DNA of 64,000 nucleotides. It comes from Undaria pinnatifida. Its lineage: Eukaryota; Sar; Phaeophyceae; Laminariales; Alariaceae. The notes below the pieces were generated by a model. The model was not told the origin of the DNA and made no database searches. It saw only the letters and a program-made list of their open reading frames with translations. This document shows positions 57,713 through 64,000 of the stretch, piece by piece; the first letter of the stretch is position 1, and the number at the start of each line of letters is the position of its first letter. The DNA lies in NCBI GenBank assembly GCA_012845835.1, contig JABAKD010000023.1, positions 1,475,343-1,539,342 of the forward strand, in the 5' to 3' direction. Made by a program: the position numbers and the translations under genes.

Positions 57713-60568
57713 TTTGTCGTTTTTCAAGCAAGCGGTTGCGTTGGCATATATAAACTACCTGGCTTGATGTAAAGGAATGGAACACCTCTCAGCGACCATC
57801 TACTACACGTTAGGGCATGTTTTCATGAACACCACTAACAAGAGCACCAGACATAGACGCGACATCTACAGGACAACAACATCTTCGACTCGACAGCGGG
57901 GAGAAAACAGGACGTATAAGCGTACACTATAGTTTTGATGATGTGAAAAATAGGTACAGGCAGGGATGTTACTCTGCGGTAAACCACACGACCAACCTAT
58001 TACGAAGAATATTTCGTGCCTCCATCCGCCTACATGATTGCCTGACAATCTCTTACCATACCAAACGCAGTAGCATATGCCTAACAAAGTAAAGTCACCC
58101 TCGCGTTCAATAGTGGTGACATCGCATTTCCACGCGAGACAACCATTACGAAACGCAGTAGCATATGCCTGACGAAGTAAAGTCGCCCTCGCGTTCAACA
58201 GTGACATCGCATATATATGACGTTGCATGCCCACTTCTACTGCTGTATTTGCAAGATTAACCTCTGTCTTAGAGTTGGCGACCTCAAAGCCCCACAGCGG
58301 TACGGTACAAATTATGGACGTGAAATCGTACATTTGAGACAATAATATGTTGAAAAAGAAGCACAGGCAGACCTGATAAAATTGCGATAAACAACACTGC
58401 CGACCCATCCCATACCCTCCTGAGAAGACCTCTACGAAACACAGTACCATATACCTAACAAAGTAAAGTCACCCTCGCGATCAATAGTGACGACATCGCA
58501 CATATATGACATCACATACCCACCTCGCCTGATGTATTTTTGTAGGATGTATCTCTGACTTTAAATTGACGACAGCAGAGCCCCACATCGGCAAGGTAAA
58601 ATCATAGGCGTGAAATCGTACATTTTTTTGAGAGAAAAAATATTTTCGGAAAAAAAGGAAGCACAGGCAGATGCGTTAAAATTGCGGTAAACAACCTTAC
58701 CAACCCATTACGTAGGGTATTTCGTACATACCGTCTGCATGATCGCTTCCCAACCTATGCCAAACGAAGTATGACTAACGAGGTAACGTAATTGAGCGCG
58801 TGTATACCAAGTATGACTACGAGGTAACGTAATTGAGCGCATGTATACCAAGCGTTCCTTAAAAATTGACGATTCGCATCCCTCCCTCTAATGCTCAATA
58901 GCGGAGACAGTACATGGCCACAAACATCACCTCGCATGCTGTATTTGGCAGTATATATCTCTTTCGTATAGTTAGCGATGTCAGAAAATAATGGTAACTG
59001 TATGATGGTGGTGACAAACACTGCATGACCACATCACCTCGCCTGTTGTATTTGATAATACGTATCCTTTCTTCTTATAATTAGCGATGTCAGAAAAAAA
59101 TGGTAACTACAAATATTCTATAAAATATTCTAGCTTTCGATCCATGTATCATACAACCACAACCTTTGAAGATTTAACACGATATTTACTACTCTTAAAT
59201 ACTGGGTTGCATGCTGCATCGAACATCAAACCTTCTAGAATAGTAAACATTACAAGCCAGATTATATAAAGGGATGTCTCATTGCTTCAATCGTCACGTT
59301 TGTCCCCTTTGAGGATTGATAGTTTCCGCGCAAATTTTGAAATGTCCGGCCGCCCGCCCCCCCCCCCCCCCCTCCCCTTCCCCTCCCCTGACCCCACTTG
59401 TTCATGAAAAACCCTAACCCATCCCCCCCCCCCCCCCGTTCCCCCCCCTCCTCCCCAGATCCCCCCCCCCTTCCGCATAGTTTGTCCAAACGCCCCACTC
59501 ACAATCAAAATCGGCCAGAGCAATAAACACCTGTACGCAGTTGATATCACGTCATTATCTTTCTGACCATCCATGACGTAGTTTTCAATTATATTCCCCC
59601 CGTCCACCCCCCCTTCAACGCCCCCTCTTTTCCAACCACCCGCACGATCGCCTAGGCCTAACACCACGCGTATAACAAGCCCCTACATATCTTTAATATC
59701 ACAGCCGAAGTGTATTTAAATATTATTTGTGACCTAAACCTGCTAAAAAATCTCTCCCCGCCCCCGCCCCGAACACCCCCTTCTTCCCCATCACCCACAC
59801 CATCGCCTAAACCTAGCACCACACGTATAACAAACCCCTCACCTAAAACCCTTCCCCCCTCCCCCCCCCGCCCCCTCCCCCTCCGCCCCCACCCTCCACC
59901 TTCCCCGCCCCCAACCCATCCCAACCCCACCTCCACCCTCTCTCTACTCACTGATTGTACGACTTACCCCAGGATATACATGATAAATTAATGAATAATT
60001 TCCATAACCGTCACATTTATCCCCTCAACATAATGTATAGTTTCCATGCACATATTGAGCTGCCCCACACGCCCCCCCCCCCGCCCCGACCCCCCCCCCC
60101 GCCCCCAATAATAAACTGGTGCCAAAACCGTCAGATTTATCCCCTTGAAAGAATTACAACTTATATGCACAAATTCCCCCTCCCTCCCCCCCCCCCCCCC
60201 CCACCCTCCAAACCCGCTCGCTTTTGATCAAAACCAGGCCCTGACGTCCTTCAAAAGTCCGCCCCTCCCCCTCACCAGTTAATCGACTTACAAGATTCAC
60301 TCGATAAAAAGATACATTTCCCTCCACAGCTGTCAGATTTTTTCCCCCTCAGAAACGGGTTTTAAGTTTATAGTCTCCGCGCACAGACTGACTAATATCA
60401 CCCTGTTGACCCTGATAGCTACACTGTAGTTGTTATGGGAGTCGCCGACCTATATCCTTAATGAGGACACACAACTCGTAGTACGCGCCATCGGAGTATC
60501 ACACACAGCTTGCAAAGATGAGTTTCGACGAAATCTTCGATCTCACAGCTGGAGTGTAGTTTCTTTTT
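57713..60568 (-). repeat. GTM repeat copy 17 (about 2.9 kb)
   Basis: Same start as copy 5 (TTTGTCGTTTTTCAAGCA), full gamma tail (57713-59280), fewer beta modules (59330-59870), alpha modules (59940-60300) and terminus at 60542-60568. It looks like copy 5 with an internal loss of beta modules. Confidence 0.75.
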
Positions 60569-60812
60569 TTATAATTTATGTGGTGTTTGTTGGCGTCTGT
60601 TTGGGTTGACGTTGCAAGCGTGCATGTATCCGAAATGCGGTTAAGGGGTCGGTTAAACTTGACCGAATTTCTGCTGCGATTATCCTCAAACGCACGGCAC
60701 GACAGCAGTGTCCGCACGCCCACGCACGACCTAGGGTTTCGCTGTCCACCTGTCACTGCTTACGAACACGTCTACGCGACGACAGCCGTTTGTCCATGAT
60801 GATTTTCCAGAT
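60569..60812 (-). repeat. Partner of 57321-57712, part 1
   Basis: GCACGCCCACGCACG, CTAGGGTTT and CGACAGCCGTTTGTCCATGA match 57321-57412. It is then interrupted by a TIR-bounded insert and resumes at 61795. Confidence 0.6.
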
Positions 60813-61787
60813 GGTTCCGAGCTAAAGACGTATTTTTTTCCTTGGGGGGGGGGCAACTTCTTTCCATCCCCTCTCAAAGTATTGAAAATTAAATAGTATC
60901 ATTGCATGCCCTAATAATAGTGATGACGATCTGCGAGGAAAAAAAAGAAAACGTCCGTGGTGGCCGGGTTTCAACGAGTTTTATCGATTTCTAACAACGA
61001 ATCCGCTAAATGTCCCCGTGTTTGAAAAGTGCTCAGATCGAGCTGAAAATATTAGGTCAGGGTAATTTTGGGGTGTAGATCACGATTCCGTCGTTAGCTT
61101 TTTGATCGCGATCGATTCGACCTTGATACAGCTGCGCAAAGATACGTGCAAAAAGCGGGCATAACCTGGGATTTACTAGGGATTAGTGTGAAAACTCCCA
61201 CCCGTGGAAAACGATCCACACGTTGATTAGAGCTCTGTAAAACCTCGATTCGAGGTTATATTAGGATGAGGAACACGTAGATATCAGTGGATTGTCCTAG
61301 TTCTGCTTTTGCATTCGACTGACGACTGCCCAAAAGCTGACCTTAGCTGAGCAATGCCAAAATTTCCTGGAATTTTTTATTCTCGGTTCCGGGCTCGAGT
61401 TTTTGTCTATACAATTTTCTGATTGGCTCAACCACCCCTGAATCGACCAAGCGGAAGCGATTGCCGAGGTCGGCAAGAAAAAGAAAGTTCGGGAATACCT
61501 CAAACAAAAAAATCCCGGTCGAAGGAGATCAACTCTTTTTTGCCGTGTTTTTTAGACGTCGTTTTTGAGCGTTTCGAAACGATCTGCGAAGTGGATTTTT
61601 ACATCAGAAAAAGAAAGTTCGGGGATGCCTCGAACAAAAAAATCCGGTCGAATGAGACCATCTTTTTTTTGCCGTTTTTTTTTTACGTCGTTTTTGAGCG
61701 TTTCGAAACGATCTGCGAAGTCGATTTATATATATATATACATATTTTTTCGTGCCCGCGCGGTCAATCCGGCTTTAGCTCGGAACC
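60813..61787. mobile_element. 975-bp insertion with 15-bp perfect terminal inverted repeats
   Basis: GGTTCCGAGCTAAAG (60813-60827) and CTTTAGCTCGGAACC (61773-61787) are exact inverses and lie at the edges of sequence absent from the paralogue at 57.4 kb. The interior has no transposase. A 130-bp tandem duplication sits at its right side. No target duplication could be fixed. Probably a non-autonomous DNA transposon. Confidence 0.6.
61477..61736. repeat. 130-bp tandem duplication inside the TIR insert
   Basis: GAAAAAGAAAGTTCGGG starts at 61477 and 61607. Both units contain GTTTCGAAACGATCTGCGAA. Confidence 0.85.
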
Positions 61788-62073
61788 CGACTTCTATCCA
61801 TACCATCCCAGCAGGTTTTCTCCATAACCCCTTCAACCCACAGGAGCGCAGCTGGCAACGGCCTTCAGGAACACACCGAAGAAGCAGCACAGCATCAGAG
61901 GCGCTACACAACGTCCCACACACCTATCCGTCTGGTGCTAGAAGGTGAGTTGTCGACCTTTGGACATATTTTTATGTCCGAGGAGTGAATGTTTGTTTGC
62001 TCCAAATTGGCATTTATCAGAAGCTACTACGCAGGGTAGCTACGTGGGGATTCGTGGTCGCAGCGTTCGGGTA
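61788..62073 (-). repeat. Partner of 57321-57712, part 2
   Basis: CAGCAGGTTTTCTCCATAAC and CACACCGAAGAA match 57430-57520. The minus frame of the membrane segment is broken here by stops. Confidence 0.6.
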
Positions 62074-62325
62074 GGTATGGGATGGTGAGCCAATGTATTC
62101 GACGCAATGCGTGCGCGCAAAGCCCGCGCTGGAAGCGCCCTACACACTGCCCGAAACGACCTTCGCGCAGCCCAACAACGCTCGTTGACCCCTCATGACG
62201 GCAAGCCTACCCGCAGAGCATTTGACTTACCCCACGCCTACCGCTTTTTTTCATGTTTCGGTTGTGAAACCCGTTGTTTCGCCTGGTTGTGACTCACGGC
62301 GCTCCGCAACGGATATTAATATATA
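62074..62325. other. Unassigned
   Basis: No gene or partner recognised. Confidence 0.4.
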
Positions 62326-62520
62326 CGGGTTTTATAGTTTCAGCGCACAGACTGACTGAAGTCATCCTGTTGACCCTGATAGCTACACTGTAGTTGTAAG
62401 GGGAGTCGCCGACCTATATCCTTAATGAGGACACACAACTCGTAATGCGCGCGATCGGAGTATCACACACAGCTTGCAAAGAGGAGTTTTGACGAAATCT
62501 TCGATCTCACAGCTGGAGTG
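62326..62520 (-). repeat. GTM repeat copy 18
   Basis: Starts within alpha (ACGGGTTTTATAGTTTCAGC) and ends in the terminus, followed by ATATATATATTTATAT. Confidence 0.8.
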
Positions 62521-62584
62521 TTTTTTAATTTATATAATATATATATTTATATTGACTATAGACTGTAGACTATATTATAAAGAA

Positions 62585-63355
62585 AAATTGCACTCCAGCT
62601 CTGAGATACAAGATTTTGTCGAACCTCATCTTTCCAAACTGTGTGTGATACTCCGATCGCGCGTATTACGGGTTGTGTGCCCTCGTTTAGGATATAGGTC
62701 GGCGACTCCCCTTGCAACAACAGTGTATAGTTACGATGTACTATACCATGATCAACAGGGATATACTCCGGAGTATATGTTTTTCAGTCTGTGCGGGGAA
62801 CCTATAGAACCCTTTTTTTATGGGGAAAAAAACTGACAGCTAGCTGTGGTAGGAAATGCATCAGTTTATCAAGTCAAATATGTACGTCGAATAACCGGTG
62901 AGGGGTGGGCGGAGTTTTCAAGGACGTGGGGGGCTGGGTTTGATCAAGAGGGAGTGGGGGGGCGGGGGGAGTGCGACGGGCGGAGCAGCTCAATCTACGC
63001 GTGGAAACCATAAATCCTTCAAGGGGATGAAACTGACGGTTGTGGAAAGAATGTGTCAGTTATCACGTATATCCTGTAAGTCGTACAACCAGTGAGGAGC
63101 GGGTGGAGCATTCGAGGGGGTGGGGGTGGGCGCGAGAGTGGCGAAATGGTTTTACAAACAACATCTTTAGGTCCATTAGATGTAGGGGTTTGCTACACGC
63201 GTGATGCTAGGTCTAGGCGATGGTGAGGGCGGTGGCGTTGGGCGAAAGAGGAGGGGCGGGGGGGGAAGAATTTCAGAATTGGCATGGATGGCTCTAGCAA
63301 GATAATGAGGTGATACCAAGTCCTTTGGAAGCGTTTATTACACTGGCGGATATGT
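62585..63355 (+). repeat. GTM repeat copy 19
   Basis: A slightly diverged terminus (GCACTCCAGCTCTGAGATAC), alpha, short G tract, alpha, then beta (63190-63350). Faces copy 18 across about 65 bp of AT-rich sequence. Confidence 0.75.
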
Positions 63356-63384
63356 GTGTATATATAGACTAGGAGGTCAGAACA

Positions 63385-63495
63385 CACCTCCCGTAATACG
63401 CGTGATCGGAGTATCACACACAGCTTGCAAAGAAAGATGAGTTTCGACAAAATCTTCGATCTCACAGCCGTAGTGTATTTTCATTTTTTATCATA
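63385..63495 (-). repeat. GTM repeat copy 20, terminal fragment
   Basis: Only about 100 bp of the constant end (CTCACAGCCGTAGTGTATTT). Confidence 0.75.
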
Positions 63496-64000
63496 TACAA
63501 ATGTAGTCTATGGGGTACACTTCATCCCATTTTTGTATTCTTCCTTTTCTCAAACTTTTAGTTTCCTGTTTTTATACAAGCCTTGGTCGCAGGTGCCTCG
63601 TCCCTTTGTCCCCCCGGTTCTCGACTTCAATTTCTATCGCGCATAGGGTTCAGCAATCCCACTGCTCGACGATTTTTCATCGAGTGCTGCCAACTCACGC
63701 ACTCGCCCTTTGTCTGCAAGTCACGTTGTGCACAAGAAAAAGTCTCGACGAATTCACACGAGTACGCAGTCGTCGGGGCTCGAATTCACGAAGCCGGCCT
63801 ATTCCAAGGTCGAGGACAACTTGATACACCACCGGGGCGACCGGCATACATGCACGTATTATCCTCGCGTTCCTCGCGTACTTGCTCCCAGTACTTACTC
63901 GGATCCGTGGTCAAATCCGGGCCCCTCGTTCCCTTTCCCCACTTCGTACGGTACGTGCCTTTTTCTTTTGTCGCTCGAAGAATTTGGAGCATTTTTTCCC
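63496..64000 (-). other. Window edge, unassigned open minus frame
   Basis: A minus frame is open from the window edge to 63786 (DPSKYWEQVREEREDNTCMY) but has no recognised motif. It could be the end of a gene or element beyond the window. Confidence 0.25.

Noticed and set aside
57866-58450. 194-codon minus-strand open frame
   Set aside because: Lies in the gamma tail of a GTM copy; the homologous copy at 34.6-35.3 kb is broken in that frame, so there is no sign of coding constraint.
1698-63495. CRISPR array or phage-like repeat
   Set aside because: Repeats are long, diverged and irregularly spaced with no uniform spacers, and all coding remnants are eukaryotic retroelements.

Overview
The window is eukaryotic nuclear DNA dominated by decayed transposable elements and satellite-like repeats. 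It has no bacterial-style operon, no rRNA and no intact tRNA. The retroelement proteins (a Ty3/gypsy integrase tail with a Tudor/chromo-like module, and two Ty1/copia lineages) resemble lineages I associate with stramenopiles such as brown algae or oomycetes. That host guess is inference from protein style only. No complete cellular gene could be established; a few short exon-like fragments are listed with low confidence.

Layout. 1-1.7 kb: 3' end of a plus-strand gypsy element. 1.7-4.7 kb: an inverted pair of an unrecognised repeat family, a 245-bp MITE-like insertion with a 6-bp target duplication, and tRNA-like SINE remnants. 4.73-18.66 kb: one very long (about 13.9 kb) minus-strand gypsy element with about 270-bp LTRs, a decayed gag (11.4-13.6 kb), a decayed integrase (5.9-8.1 kb), no recognisable reverse transcriptase, and several internal minisatellites. 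18.7-23.4 kb: one long copy of the unrecognised family plus short duplications. 23.43-31.53 kb: a nearly complete copia element with two 826-bp LTRs, a primer site matching the anticodon arm of initiator tRNA-Met, and a gag-pol reading frame broken by five stops and a frameshift. 31.5-40.9 kb: further copies of the unrecognised family and cytosine-tract arrays. 41.3-42.3 kb: a second, different copia fragment. 42.6-43.3 kb: an inverted paralogue of the 2.2-3.4 kb segment. 44-49 kb: the least repetitive part, with possible exons around a tandem array. 49.4-56.1 kb: a span bounded by hAT-like ends, holding more family copies, a truncated mariner transposase and an interrupted satellite. 56-64 kb: more family copies, a duplicated fragment predicted to encode a membrane segment, and a 975-bp insertion with 15-bp terminal inverted repeats.

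The main novelty candidate is the unrecognised repeat, called here the GTM (G-tract module) family. It has a constant end (ACACTCCAGCTGTGAGATC plus AT-rich flank) and is built of diverged modules, alpha (GGAAACTATAAA ... GAGGGGGACAAA) and beta (CATGGATGGCTC ... ATAATGAGGTGATATC). Long uninterrupted G or C tracts separate the modules at fixed positions, and a G-tract-poor tail array (gamma) follows. About twenty copies of 0.1-4 kb lie in this window, often as facing inverted pairs. I see no coding capacity in any copy. Strand '+' for GTM copies means the G-rich strand is the plus strand.
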